A stretch of DNA of 64,000 nucleotides from JAEXNA01 sp037189585. Lineage in GTDB: Bacteria; Vulcanimicrobiota; Xenobia; Xenobiales; JADMJV01. Of this stretch, positions 25,426 to 34,680 are shown in pieces; the first letter of the stretch is position 1; each line of letters starts with the position of its first letter. The DNA is taken from the NCBI GenBank assembly GCA_037189585.1, contig JBBCJA010000001.1, positions 484,131 through 548,130 of the forward strand, read 5' to 3'. Position numbers and translations under genes: made by a program. Below the pieces are notes generated by a model. It did no database searches, had not been told where the DNA came from, and saw only the letters and a list, made by a program, of their open reading frames with translations.

Positions 25426-26091
25426 TCAGTTGCCACCTTTAGGGCGATTCGGCGGAGTGGAGGTGGTTTCGGGAGAGACGGACGGACTGGGCGAGAGAGC
25501 CTGTGCCGCGCTTTGCAGAGCGGCGGGAGAGACCAACGACCGAGCGTTGGCGATGTCGACTTTGGCCCGCTCAGGGTGTCCGAGTTTTTGCCACAAGCGT
25601 GCTCTGAGGAGAAAGGCCTCTCCATTACGAGAATCACCGCGAATAGCCTCGCTCACTTCGTTCAAGGCCTGCTCGTACTGACCCAGTTTTTCAAGTTCCT
25701 GAGCACGTTGCAGGTATTTTTTCTGGAGTAGACCGGGTCCCAAAAGCGCCAATAGTAAGCAGAGAGCGGCCGCCACGGCGGGAGCGGTCGGTACGCGCCG
25801 GGCGGGTACCGGTGGCGGAGGTTTGGGAACCTGCGGAGGAGACTCGGGTCGGGCCGGCTCCACTCGTTCGGATTCCATCGTCGAAGTTCGGGAAGGACGA
25901 TACTCGCCGGAGAGGATCAGTCGCTGCGCCTCGTTGAGACGCCGCATCTTTTCCTCCGCTCTGGCTTTTTCTATCGGATCGGTGGTACCGTCCGGATGAT
26001 ACTTTTTGGCCAGGGCTTTGAAGGCGGCTCTGATCAGTTCGGGCTCGGTCTCAGCTTCCGGAGACAGACCGAGTTCGCGGTACGGGTCCAT
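25426..26091 (-). CDS. J-domain membrane protein with TPR
   Basis: 221 residues. A J domain at the N-terminus (MDPYRELGLSPEAETEPELI then KKYHPDGTTDP) has the HPD motif that stimulates Hsp70 ATPase. A proline-rich linker, a membrane segment (about 108-128) and a TPR region (LEKLGQYEQALNEVSEAIRG, GHPERAKVDI) follow. ATG 26091 is the natural start; the open frame to 26319 is an overlap with the TraB gene. It probably recruits DnaK to a membrane site. The start lies 23 bases after the TraB stop, so the two are an operon. Confidence 0.88.
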   Translation of the reverse strand: MDPYRELGLSPEAETEPELIRAAFKALAKKYHPDGTTDPIEKARAEEKMRRLNEAQRLILSGEYRPSRTSTMESERVEPARPESPPQVPKPPPPVPARRVPTAPAVAAALCLLLALLGPGLLQKKYLQRAQELEKLGQYEQALNEVSEAIRGDSRNGEAFLLRARLWQKLGHPERAKVDIANARSLVSPAALQSAAQALSPSPSVSPETTSTPPNRPKGGN

Positions 26092-26114
26092 GGAAGGCTC
26101 GCTCACCGTCCGAG

Positions 26115-27293
26115 CTAGACGACCAGACGACTGGCCAGAAGGTAGGTGCTGCCGAGCATGGCCACGCTCACACACAGGTTGACCGCGATAACGACCAGTA
26201 AGACGCGAGTCACCCGGTTGGTCCAGAACAACTTGGCCGTGAACGGCTCGTTCTGGATCTCCTCGAAGTCGGCCACGGTCGGTTTGCGAAGGGTGGCTTC
26301 CGAAAGCCCGGCGACCCAACCGCTGGCGATCAAGGGGTGAGCCGCCCCGACGGGGCTGGCCAGAATGGCGGTCAGGATGGTCAGCGGGTGGGACAGCGCG
26401 ATGAGAGCTCCGATGCCGCCCGCACCCGCCGTCAAAAGAACGAAGTCGAGCACCATTTGGGTGGCCATGCCGGCTCCAGAGGTCATGAATCCATAGATGA
26501 TCATGGCCAGAATGGCCAGCGGAATGGCCCAGGCGATCACCTTGCCCCAGACCGAGGGGGGCGGAATCTGCTCCAGGGGTGCGAGATCGATCGTCTGATC
26601 GAGGTAGCGCGAGATTCCAGGGACGTGGCCGGCGCCGACCACGGCCACCACTTTTTGCCCCGGGGCGGCGGCGATTTTGCTAGCCAAATACTTATCCCGC
26701 TCGTCGATGAGGCTCTCCCGGACCCGAGGAAGAGCTCGGGCGAAGTCCTGCATCGCTTCCTCCAGGACATCGGCGGTTTTGAGGCGCTCGATCTCTTCCT
26801 CGCCTAACTCCTCCGAGTCCGAGACCGCTTCGAGCATTAGAGTCCAGAGAACCTTGAGCCCGCCCCAAAATCCGAGGCTGGCCCAGGTGCGTCGAAGGGT
26901 GATGGAGACCTCGCGGTCGGCCAGGACCGTGCGCGCGCCGAGCTCGTCGGCCACTTCCACCGCGCGTAGCATCTCCGCGCCGGGCTTGACTCCCAGTTTC
27001 TGTCCGATTTTTTTTTGAAAACCGGAAAGCATGAGTTGAGCCAAAAGAAGAAAGGTTTTTCCCTGCTTGATCACCTGAACGATGTCCATGTTCTTCCAAG
27101 CGTCGGGGTTTCGTAGCGCTTTGTAGCGTGGCTCGCAGAGCTCGACGGCGACCGAGTCGGGGCGTAGCTCGCGCAGAACCGACTCCACCAGTTCCGTACT
27201 TTTGGCCGAGACGTGCGCGGTCCCGATGACGTAGATCTGGCGTCCCTGATGTTCAAACAGATGGACGTTCTCTGGAAGCTCTTCGGCAGTCAT
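26115..27293 (-). CDS. TraB/PrgY-family membrane protein
   Basis: 392 residues. The TraB domain has GTAHVSAKSTELV, VAVELCEPRYKAL and GAGHVPGISRYL, with conserved Glu and His that resemble a metalloprotease-like active site. At least four membrane segments fill residues 265-390. Enterococcal TraB/PrgY reduces the level of secreted peptide pheromone; in other bacteria the role is unknown. The start MTAEELPENV at 27293 is chosen because the homology begins there, although the frame is open to 27437. Confidence 0.9.
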   Translation of the reverse strand: MTAEELPENVHLFEHQGRQIYVIGTAHVSAKSTELVESVLRELRPDSVAVELCEPRYKALRNPDAWKNMDIVQVIKQGKTFLLLAQLMLSGFQKKIGQKLGVKPGAEMLRAVEVADELGARTVLADREVSITLRRTWASLGFWGGLKVLWTLMLEAVSDSEELGEEEIERLKTADVLEEAMQDFARALPRVRESLIDERDKYLASKIAAAPGQKVVAVVGAGHVPGISRYLDQTIDLAPLEQIPPPSVWGKVIAWAIPLAILAMIIYGFMTSGAGMATQMVLDFVLLTAGAGGIGALIALSHPLTILTAILASPVGAAHPLIASGWVAGLSEATLRKPTVADFEEIQNEPFTAKLFWTNRVTRVLLVVIAVNLCVSVAMLGSTYLLASRLVV

Positions 27294-27344
27294 TGGCGGG
27301 GCGATCTTATTCGATCCTTTACCAACTGTAAAGGTTAAGGGAGT

Positions 27345-28106
27345 TTGGTGAGAAAAAAGCCCGACATGAGAGTTCGTAAGTTTCACCATCACAGCCGTTT
27401 TCTCGACCGCCCCATGCCGACCGCCATCTACGGGCACTTCGGCGCGCCGCTGCTGGCTTTCCCTACCGCCGCCGCGGACTTCGAGGAATTTGAGCGTCAG
27501 GGGATGGTGGAGGCTCTAACCCCCTTTATCGAGGGGGGGATCATCAAGCTGATCACCATCGACAGCATCAACGGGGCGAGCTGGAGCAACAAGTCGGTCT
27601 CTGTCCCTGAGGCCGCGAGGCTGCATCAGGCCTACGACGAGTATGTTTATCACGAGGTCGCGCCGCTGATCTGGGAGGACTGTCAGGGGCGCCAGCCCAT
27701 CGCCACCATGGGCGCATCGTTTGGCGCCTATCACGCGGCCAACACCTTCCTCAAGCATCCCGATGTTTTCCGTGCTTGCTATGGATTGTCCGGGATCTAC
27801 GACATCTCGGAGTCCTTCGGAAATAGCTTCGACCACAACTGCTATCTCAACAGTCCACGCCACTATCTGCCGAATCTTAAAGGCACGCCCCAGTGGGAGG
27901 CCATCGCTTCAGGTCGGCTGGTCTTGATCGTGGGACAGGGTCCTTGGGAGCGAGTTCACTGGACGACCTGGTTTGCCCAGTATCTCGAGGACCTCGGGGT
28001 ACCGTACACGCTGGACCTTTGGGGACAGGACGTGGCTCACGACTGGCCTTGGTGGTTTAAGCAGATGCACCTTTACCTCAGCCGCGACTACGGCCAGCCA
28101 AAGTAG
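27345..28106 (+). CDS. Alpha/beta-hydrolase (esterase-like)
   Basis: 253 residues. The nucleophile elbow is GASFGAYHA (Ser in GxSxG) and the His region is DVAHDWPWW. N-terminal strands ATIYGHFGAPLLAFPTAA and long aromatic stretches match the COG4947-type esterases of the esterase D group. It starts at GTG 27345 with AAGGGAG 4 bases upstream; the ATG at 27366 has no such signal. The CYTH gene begins on the very next base after the stop, so the two are coupled. The substrate is unknown. Confidence 0.88.
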   Translation: MVRKKPDMRVRKFHHHSRFLDRPMPTAIYGHFGAPLLAFPTAAADFEEFERQGMVEALTPFIEGGIIKLITIDSINGASWSNKSVSVPEAARLHQAYDEYVYHEVAPLIWEDCQGRQPIATMGASFGAYHAANTFLKHPDVFRACYGLSGIYDISESFGNSFDHNCYLNSPRHYLPNLKGTPQWEAIASGRLVLIVGQGPWERVHWTTWFAQYLEDLGVPYTLDLWGQDVAHDWPWWFKQMHLYLSRDYGQPK

Positions 28107-28715
28107 ATGGCGCAAAAAGAAAGGGAGCTGAAGTACGAACTCTCCGAATTCGCCTATCAGCGACTTCTGGAGCTGTGCCAGCCGATTGGAGAAGTTGTGG
28201 ATTTCTCCAATCTCTACTTTCAAGCTGGAGAGCCGGTGGAGCGCAAGGACTGGGTGCTTCGCCTCCGTCGACAGGGAGACGGTGGAGGCGAGCTCACTCT
28301 GAAGATCGGAGGAGAAACCGCTCCGGGAATGTTCAGCTCGACCGAGTACACGGCCCTGGTCAAAGGGGCGGAGCCTGAGACTTGGGAGGGGACGGATCCG
28401 TATCGGGTCTTTCTTCAAGAGATCTCGAGCAGGCCACCGGGGCTTCAGGGCGCCTCCCACAATCAACGCCACTTGCTCGAGGCCGCTATCGGACCGGTAG
28501 GAAGCTGGGAGCTCGATCGGACGAGCCTACCTGACGGCTCGACCTTCCACGAGCTCGAGATTGAATGGGAACCTGGCACAGAACCCAGCGCCGAGGAAGT
28601 CGCGACTTTTCGCACGGAACTGGAACAGTGGCTCGAATCGAACGGTCTAGGTCCGGCGCGGCCGAGTCGTAAGACCAAATATCGTAGATTTCTCGATAGT
28701 TTAGCGTCCGCGTAG
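28107..28715 (+). CDS. CYTH-domain phosphohydrolase
   Basis: 202 residues. The signature ExExK appears as ERELKYEL at residues 5-12, and basic strands WVLRLRRQG and ELTLKIGGE line the triphosphate tunnel. CYTH proteins hydrolyse or bind triphosphates (thiamine triphosphate, inorganic tripolyphosphate, rarely ATP to cAMP); which applies here cannot be told. It is adjacent to the esterase gene with no gap. The 3' end overlaps the convergent squalene synthase gene by 15 bases. Confidence 0.9.
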   Translation: MAQKERELKYELSEFAYQRLLELCQPIGEVVDFSNLYFQAGEPVERKDWVLRLRRQGDGGGELTLKIGGETAPGMFSSTEYTALVKGAEPETWEGTDPYRVFLQEISSRPPGLQGASHNQRHLLEAAIGPVGSWELDRTSLPDGSTFHELEIEWEPGTEPSAEEVATFRTELEQWLESNGLGPARPSRKTKYRRFLDSLASA

Positions 28716-29546
28716 GCCGGAAAGGGCGGTCTTGCCGGCTAAGCTGAGCTTCTCCAATTTGGAGAGCTTGGCTCTTTCTCGAAAGACTCGCGTCCCCATG
28801 CCTTCGATTTTGGAAAGTAAGGCGCGATAGATGCTGGTCATGGCCTCGAGGGAGGCTCGGCTTTCCGGGTCGACTTTTTGGCTCAGAGTGTGAGATTCTT
28901 CGTAGTATCGTTTCGCTCGCTCGATCTCGAAGGACAACAAGTTTTGCAGATGAGAGCTCTCCTTCCCAGCGAGAAAGTCCGCCTCGGAGACCTCGAAGCG
29001 GCGCAAATCTTCTTGAGGAAGGTAGATCCGGCCTCGCTCGCCGTCCTCCGAGAGGTCGCGCAGGATGTTGGTCAACTGGAAGGCGATACCTCTGGCTTCG
29101 GCTTGGGCCAGGGCTTCCTCGCTTCCATCGAACCCGAAGACGTGCAAGCAGACCAGGCCGACAGTCGAGGCGACTCGATAGCAGTAGCGGTAAAGCTCAT
29201 CAAAAGTCTCATATCGGGTAACGGAAAGATCCGAGGTGGTCCCGTCGAGGAGCTCCTCGAAATAGCGGTGAGGAATACGATACTTTTCCACTGTATCATG
29301 AAAGGCCGGAAGAACCGGGTGAGGCTCCACGACTCCAGTGATATTGGCCCGCCAGGTCGCCAGACGCTGGTCCTTGTCGGACACATTGTCGTCGTCGGAA
29401 AGATCGTCGCTGATACGAAAGAAGGCGTAACAGGCGCAAAGGCTGTCTCGTCTCTCTTGAGGCAAGAGGCGGATCCCAAAGTAGAAGTTTTTCGCTCGCT
29501 CTTTGGTGATTTCACGACAGGCGTCGTAGGAGTCTTGCAAGGCCAC
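28701..29546 (-). CDS. Squalene/phytoene synthase family enzyme
   Basis: 281 residues, head-to-head prenyl synthase. The first aspartate-rich motif is FRISDDLSDDDN (about 42-53). The second is LRDLSEDGERGRIYLPQED. Conserved TNILRDL and AKNFYFGIRLLP are also present. It condenses two prenyl diphosphates to squalene (HpnC/HpnD route) or phytoene (CrtB). Because hopanoid side-chain genes lie 6-11 kb away, a squalene role in hopanoid synthesis is the favoured reading, but the cyclase shc is not in the window. GTG start with an AGGAG 11 bases upstream. Confidence 0.93.
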   Translation of the reverse strand: MALQDSYDACREITKERAKNFYFGIRLLPQERRDSLCACYAFFRISDDLSDDDNVSDKDQRLATWRANITGVVEPHPVLPAFHDTVEKYRIPHRYFEELLDGTTSDLSVTRYETFDELYRYCYRVASTVGLVCLHVFGFDGSEEALAQAEARGIAFQLTNILRDLSEDGERGRIYLPQEDLRRFEVSEADFLAGKESSHLQNLLSFEIERAKRYYEESHTLSQKVDPESRASLEAMTSIYRALLSKIEGMGTRVFRERAKLSKLEKLSLAGKTALSGLRGR

Positions 29547-29580
29547 GGCGGGGCCTTCTCCTGAAGGAGGAGAGTTCCCG

Positions 29581-30246
29581 CTAATCGATCAGGCCCAGAC
29601 GCACACCGCGAAGAGCAGCCTGGGTCCTGTCTCGGACGCCCATCTTGCTCATGATCGACTGAACATGTTTTTTGATGGTGACCTCGGCCAGATTGAGCTC
29701 CTGGCAGATGGCGCGGTTGGTCTGACCTTTGGCTACCAAACGAAGAACATCGAGTTCACGAGGTGTCAGATCGACGATGGGGGGGAGTTCACCCTCGATA
29801 TCGGGTTTGCCCAGATTCACCGCGGCTCGGGCGATAGCACCAAAAGCTTTAGCTACCAGGTTCTCCGATAGTGTGCAGCCGCCCCGCATAGCTCCGCGGA
29901 TGGCATCACCGATGAGGTCGCGAGAGGAGCCCTTGGTCAGATATCCGTTGGCGCCCCAGCGGAGGGCTTCCACCAGGTAGAGATCGCTGTCGGAGACGGT
30001 GATGAAAACGACCTTGACTTCCGGCATCTTTTCGCGCAAGCGTCGCATGGCTTCCAGGCCGTTGAGTTCCGGAAGGCGGACGTCCATCAGCAGGACATCG
30101 GGACGGACTTCCAGAGCCCGGTCGATGGCTTCTTGACCGCTGTGAGCCTCGCCCACGACCTCGATGCCGTCGAGGGTGGAAATCATACCTTGGAGTCCTT
30201 GAAGAATGACGGGATGATCATCGACGACGAGCACTTTGATGGCCAT
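29581..30246 (-). CDS. NarL/LuxR-family response regulator
   Basis: 221 residues. The receiver domain (VLVVDDHPVIL, phosphoacceptor Asp55 in LLMDVRLPELNG, and FITVSD) is followed by a LuxR-type HTH (LTPRELDVLRLVAKGQTN then VTIKKHVQSIMSKMGV). The start MAIKVLVVDD at 30246 marks the true beginning of the receiver domain. No kinase is adjacent; the divergent HPt protein 200 bases away may be the phosphate donor or acceptor. It could regulate the downstream synthase gene, which is on the same strand 34 bases on. Confidence 0.93.
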   Translation of the reverse strand: MAIKVLVVDDHPVILQGLQGMISTLDGIEVVGEAHSGQEAIDRALEVRPDVLLMDVRLPELNGLEAMRRLREKMPEVKVVFITVSDSDLYLVEALRWGANGYLTKGSSRDLIGDAIRGAMRGGCTLSENLVAKAFGAIARAAVNLGKPDIEGELPPIVDLTPRELDVLRLVAKGQTNRAICQELNLAEVTIKKHVQSIMSKMGVRDRTQAALRGVRLGLID

Positions 30247-30442
30247 TTCAGTCGTTTCGTCGGTACATTGGGGATACCTCCCAGGGTATGTGGTGCGCAC
30301 TCTGAGAAGAGTTTGGTTCGCGCACGCAGGCCGAGGTTATCCGCCGGTATGCCCCTCCATGGTGCGATGGAGAGTGGAAGAGTCCCCTTTCGCCTCCTAT
30401 CATCGCGAAAAGAAGAGTGTACCCCGGAGGGCACGTTGTACT

Positions 30443-30775
30443 ATGGAGACTTATAATCGCGAGCAAGCCATACGTTGCTTCGGCGATGAGGATATTTTTC
30501 AGGCCGCCGTCGGGGCTTTTCTCGAAAAAATCGACGCCATGCTGGAGTCGGTTCGCCCTCCCGTGGAAGAGCGGTCGTTTGAAGCCGTGAAAGAAAAGGC
30601 GCACTGGGTTAAAGGCGGATTGGTCTATCTCCACGCCACTCCCAGCGCCGACGCCGCTCGGCAGCTCGAGATGGCCGCCGACAGCGAGGACGGTGAGGCT
30701 TTGCTACCGGCTTATCAAAAGCTTCTGGCCGAGGTGGAGCGTCTGAAAAAAAGTCTTAATTCGGCAGCGGTGTAA
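30443..30775 (+). CDS. Histidine phosphotransfer (HPt) protein
   Basis: 110 residues, all-helical. The active-site segment reads EKAHWVKGGLVYL, which corresponds to the HPt pattern AHxLKG with the phosphorylatable His. It is followed by helices AARQLEMAA and AYQKLLAEVERLKKSL. An isolated HPt implies a phosphorelay with a hybrid kinase encoded elsewhere. The frame is open back to 30236, but that part overlaps the regulator start. ATG 30443 has GGAGG 12 bases upstream. It is divergent from the NarL-type regulator. Confidence 0.82.
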   Translation: METYNREQAIRCFGDEDIFQAAVGAFLEKIDAMLESVRPPVEERSFEAVKEKAHWVKGGLVYLHATPSADAARQLEMAADSEDGEALLPAYQKLLAEVERLKKSLNSAAV

Positions 30776-30853
30776 CGAAACACTAAAGAATGTTCCGGGG
30801 CTTGGAGCTCCAAACAGCCAGGACCTTGCCTGACGACGCACGAAACTTCCCCC

Positions 30854-31969
30854 ATGTCGCAAACCGGCCCTGCTTTACCGATGAGCCCCATGCGGAGCGT
30901 TCGTTTCGATTTTATCCTTGTGCTGGGCTGTGTGGCTCTAGCACTTCTCTTTGGGGGAATAGCCCGAGCCAACCCTATCGACCCTTTGGTCTTCATGGTG
31001 TTGCTCTATGCTGACATCTATCTCTTGGGAAGCCACCATATCGTGGCCATGTACACACGCCTCTGTTTCGACAAGGAGAGTTTCCAAGAAAATCGTTTCT
31101 TTCTCACCTGGCTGCCTTTGCTCGTGGTGGTCGGGATCGTGTTCGCCATGTGGATAGCGGGCGGGACGACCATCATTTCCACGGTCTACTTATATTGGCA
31201 ATGGTTCCATTACACACGTCAGAGTTATGGAATCACTCGCATCTATGCGCGCAAGGAGCCTCCTCAGAGCGCCTTTGACGTTCGGCTGCAAAACTTCATG
31301 TTGTACGCGGTGCCGCTCTGGGGGATCCTCTTCATCTCCCACCAGAAGAACCTCAATCCGTCGATGCAGTTTTTGATGTCGGACTTCTGGGCTCCCACGA
31401 TACCGGCTTGGCTGCTTTCCGCTGTAGGCTACATCGCCCTAGCCTCGGTGGTGGCCTGGGTGGTCAGGCTTCCGATGCGTTATCTCGAGGGCAAACTCGC
31501 GATCATGCCCACTCTGTATGTGTTGAGCCATCTGCTCATTTTTATGACCGGATACTATTGGCTGGGTCGGATTCACATCAATCTCGGCTGGCTGGTGATC
31601 AATATCTGGCATAACTGCCAGTACATCCTCATCGTTTGGCTCTACAACAACAATCGCTTTCGTAGTGGGATCGATGCGCGACATCCGTTCTTGAGTAAGA
31701 TTTCGCAGGCGAATTTCCTTTGGAAGTATCTAGGGACATGTTTGGGCATCACCTTGATCGTGGCGGTCTCCATTCGAATCTTCGCGGGTCACATCGCACC
31801 CAACTATCTTCCTAGCTTAGGTGTGGAGGGAGCTTGGCCGGTCCTAGTCTATCAGGCACTAAATTTTCATCACTATATTGTTGATGGTTATATCTGGAAG
31901 GTGCGCAAGAAAGAGGTCCGAGAACGCCTTGGCGTGGTCGACCAAGAGATCGAGAAGGTAGCCCACTAA
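30854..31969 (+). CDS. Polytopic membrane protein with conserved His pairs
   Basis: 371 residues with about 9 membrane segments. Histidines cluster at segment edges: LGSHHIVAMY near residue 58, WQWFHYTRQSYG near 120, INIWHNCQY near 255, and NFHHYIVDGYIWK near 345. This spacing resembles membrane di-metal enzymes such as desaturases and hydroxylases, but it is not a standard desaturase pattern. The product is unknown. The next gene, a GT-C protein, begins 21 bases after the stop, so the two are probably one transcript. Confidence 0.8.
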   Translation: MSQTGPALPMSPMRSVRFDFILVLGCVALALLFGGIARANPIDPLVFMVLLYADIYLLGSHHIVAMYTRLCFDKESFQENRFFLTWLPLLVVVGIVFAMWIAGGTTIISTVYLYWQWFHYTRQSYGITRIYARKEPPQSAFDVRLQNFMLYAVPLWGILFISHQKNLNPSMQFLMSDFWAPTIPAWLLSAVGYIALASVVAWVVRLPMRYLEGKLAIMPTLYVLSHLLIFMTGYYWLGRIHINLGWLVINIWHNCQYILIVWLYNNNRFRSGIDARHPFLSKISQANFLWKYLGTCLGITLIVAVSIRIFAGHIAPNYLPSLGVEGAWPVLVYQALNFHHYIVDGYIWKVRKKEVRERLGVVDQEIEKVAH

Positions 31970-31989
31970 GGCTCCTCGGCAACCCGGAA

Positions 31990-33720
31990 GTGCGGATTGG
32001 AAACTTGAAAGCTCAAGTATGGTCGGCCTATGCTTTGGCCTTCGCTATCCTCTCTGGACTTATTTTTCTATATGCCGCCCGTACCCATTGGCTACCGACA
32101 GACGAAGGTTTCTATGGCTTGGCTGCTGAGCGGTTTCTTCTTGGAGACGTTCCGCATCGAGATTTCCAAATAGGAAACCATCCAGACTTGGACCTTTGGA
32201 TCAATGCGGCGGCCTTGAAGGTCTTTGGGGTGAAGCTTTCTTCCTTGCGTTGGCCCGTGATCGCCTTAGTTTTACTATCCACCTATCCAGTCTTTCGCTG
32301 CCTGGAGTCACGTGGTCCGTGGGCGGTTTGCTTGGGAGTTTTGTGGGTGGGAGTCGTCACCTTTCCAGCATTGCCCAGCCCTTCGGCAAGCGTCATGAGT
32401 ACGACCTTTCTGTTATGGACCATGGCTCAGGTCAAAAAGGAGTCCCTATTCACATCTCGGCGAACCGTGTTTGTCACCGGCCTTCTCCTGGGTCTAGCCT
32501 TCGGTTGCCGACAGTTGGGAGCAGGCCTGGTTGGTTGCGCTCTTTTATCCTGGGGGTTATCCCAAGAGAAAAGCCGGACTGCTGGAAACGTTTCACTTCT
32601 TGGGCGGGCAATGCTGGTTCTCTCCGCCTCTTGTGTGACGATGTACTCGATGACTCGCAGTGACATCGGAGGTAAAGCTCTCCTTGGTCTCCCCGCGGTG
32701 CTAATTGTCTGGCAGGCCGTGATGCTCGGCCGACCCTCGATTAAGCGAACGCGCCACTTGTTGCTATGGACGTCTCTAGGCTTTCTAACAGCCTTGGCAC
32801 CGTTGGCGGGCTATTATACCTTTCATGGAGTCTTTCCACTCTGGTTTCGAGATGTCTTCGTGTCGGCTCTCGGCCATAGCAGCATGACCTTCGAGGAAGG
32901 GTATCGCTACACCGCCGTCTTAATGGGGCTGTTCGGCTCCTACCCACAAGCAGATCTGATGAGCCACCTTCATCTCCTGACGTGGCTAGGCTTATTCTTT
33001 AGCCAGGCGGCCCTGGCCGCGGTGATTCTTTCAAGCCGGGCCAAGGGCGAGGATGTTCCAGCCTACATTTTTTGTGGGCCGATCGTCGCCGTCTGTGCTT
33101 TGCATTACGAGATCATGATCTACCTGCTGTGGGCCTTGCCCTTGTCGATTCTAGGTCTCTGTGCGGTCATCTCCGATAAGTGGAAGGTAAAAGGGGAGAT
33201 ATTTTTGGCCATCACGCTTGTCGCCTTCATCAACAGTGCTGTGGGAAAACCAGTATGGCTTCGCACGGACGAAGACTTGGTGGCGACTCAGTGGGGAAAA
33301 CGTGAGCCTCTGAGCTATCTCGGTGGCAAGGTGGACCTGTATGTCCCACCCCCCTACGTGAACTTCTACCAGAGAAATCTTCGTTTGATTTCTGAGCATG
33401 TTTCTCCTCAGGAAACGATTCTGAGCATTCCTTTCGGAACTGAGTGGTATTTTCTGTCGGACAGAGCCAGTCCCACACCTTGGCCTTGTCTTTCCCTGGC
33501 TTTGAGGACTGAGAGTGATTTGGCCAACATGAAGCAAAGACTGAGCGCCGCTCCTCCCAAAATGGTGATTTTTCGAAGAAATGATAAATACAATACGCCA
33601 CTAACCTTGGAGCTTTGCCAGTGGATAGAAGGGTGGTATAAGCTCGTGAGAAGTGATGCCGGCTACGAGTTTTTGGTACTCCTCGATGACCAGGGAAGGA
33701 AAAGACAGGATCTGCGCTAG
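31990..33720 (+). CDS. GT-C glycosyltransferase (ArnT/PMT-like)
   Basis: 576 residues, about 11-12 membrane segments. The first external loop contains TDEGFYGLAAERFLLGDV followed by PHRDF, matching the catalytic acidic motif and its downstream region in GT39-type enzymes that use polyprenyl-phosphate sugars. The acceptor is unknown. The start is GTG 31990. Its end shares the palindrome CTAG with the stop of the convergent GT2 gene, mirroring the pair at 4336-7565. Base composition here seems a little lower in GC than in the neighbouring hpn genes. Confidence 0.82.
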   Translation: MRIGNLKAQVWSAYALAFAILSGLIFLYAARTHWLPTDEGFYGLAAERFLLGDVPHRDFQIGNHPDLDLWINAAALKVFGVKLSSLRWPVIALVLLSTYPVFRCLESRGPWAVCLGVLWVGVVTFPALPSPSASVMSTTFLLWTMAQVKKESLFTSRRTVFVTGLLLGLAFGCRQLGAGLVGCALLSWGLSQEKSRTAGNVSLLGRAMLVLSASCVTMYSMTRSDIGGKALLGLPAVLIVWQAVMLGRPSIKRTRHLLLWTSLGFLTALAPLAGYYTFHGVFPLWFRDVFVSALGHSSMTFEEGYRYTAVLMGLFGSYPQADLMSHLHLLTWLGLFFSQAALAAVILSSRAKGEDVPAYIFCGPIVAVCALHYEIMIYLLWALPLSILGLCAVISDKWKVKGEIFLAITLVAFINSAVGKPVWLRTDEDLVATQWGKREPLSYLGGKVDLYVPPPYVNFYQRNLRLISEHVSPQETILSIPFGTEWYFLSDRASPTPWPCLSLALRTESDLANMKQRLSAAPPKMVIFRRNDKYNTPLTLELCQWIEGWYKLVRSDAGYEFLVLLDDQGRKRQDLR

Positions 33721-34673
33721 AGCATGTGGTCTGAGATAAAAAAGCGCGGTCGTCGCTTGACTTCCTCGGAGACCCGGGCGAGGTATAGTCCCAAGATTCC
33801 GAGAGCGAGCATGGTAATGCTGCCTTGAATCAGTTGCAAGAGAATAGTTGTAGTGAAGCCTTCGACGGCCTTTCCAATCCACCATCGATGAAGGGTTTGT
33901 ATGGCTAGAGGAATCGCAAAGGCTAGGTTCAGTAGCCCGAGCCCCGTCACGATTTGGAGCGGTAGAGCGGAAAACGAAGTTAAGGAATTCAAGGCCAGCG
34001 CCATCAGTTTCGGCCGAGACCATCGAGAGTTCCGATTGGGGACATCGGGAACCGTGAAAGGCACATCTGTCTGTTTGTAACCAATCCAAGCAATGAGCCC
34101 TCGAAAGAAGATATTTCTTTCCTGAAGCCTCAACCAAGCTTCCCGAGCAGACTGATCGAAAAGCTTAAAGTCTGTGTGACCCGCGAGATCATACCCCGAT
34201 AGCCATCGAAAAAGGCGATAGAACTGGTTCGCGAGGAATCGATCGCTACACTTTTCGGTGCGTGCACGAGTCTTGACGGCATTGACCACGTTGGCGTCGG
34301 TGGTTTGATAGGCTTCCAGCATTTTAGGGATCATCTCTGGAGGATGCTCAAAATCGCCGTCCATCACTAAGCACAAGCGGCCACGAGCCATTTCTATTCC
34401 AGCGCTCATGGCCGCGTCTTTACCAAAATTGCGGGAAAGGCGGTAGCAGCGTAGTTCCTCTAGGCTAGAGCGAGACGAGCGAAGAATCGTCCAGGTTGCA
34501 TCTCGTGACCCATCGTCAACAACAATAATTTCAAAGTGCTCCACGATGGGCCTGAGGATCTGACTTACGATTAGTAAGAAGTCGGAGATCGTGGCGGCTT
34601 CATTGTAGGCCGGGATGATAAGGGACAAGTCTGGTCCAGGGGACAGGTCTGTTTCGTCAATGGAAGGAGCCAT
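33717..34673 (-). CDS. GtrB/DPM1-like polyprenyl-phosphate glycosyltransferase
   Basis: 318 residues. The GT2 catalytic domain has LSLIIPAYNEAATISDFL, IIVVDDGSRDATW, RNFGKDAAMSAGIE and the VMDGDFEHPPEM DXD site. Two C-terminal membrane helices (about 230-255 and 270-295) place it in the GtrB group, which moves a sugar to undecaprenyl phosphate on the cytoplasmic side. The partner is probably the facing GT-C protein. It starts 7 bases after the stop of the small upstream gene. Confidence 0.93.
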   Translation of the reverse strand: MAPSIDETDLSPGPDLSLIIPAYNEAATISDFLLIVSQILRPIVEHFEIIVVDDGSRDATWTILRSSRSSLEELRCYRLSRNFGKDAAMSAGIEMARGRLCLVMDGDFEHPPEMIPKMLEAYQTTDANVVNAVKTRARTEKCSDRFLANQFYRLFRWLSGYDLAGHTDFKLFDQSAREAWLRLQERNIFFRGLIAWIGYKQTDVPFTVPDVPNRNSRWSRPKLMALALNSLTSFSALPLQIVTGLGLLNLAFAIPLAIQTLHRWWIGKAVEGFTTTILLQLIQGSITMLALGILGLYLARVSEEVKRRPRFFISDHML

Positions 34674-34680
34674 GGCTTGC

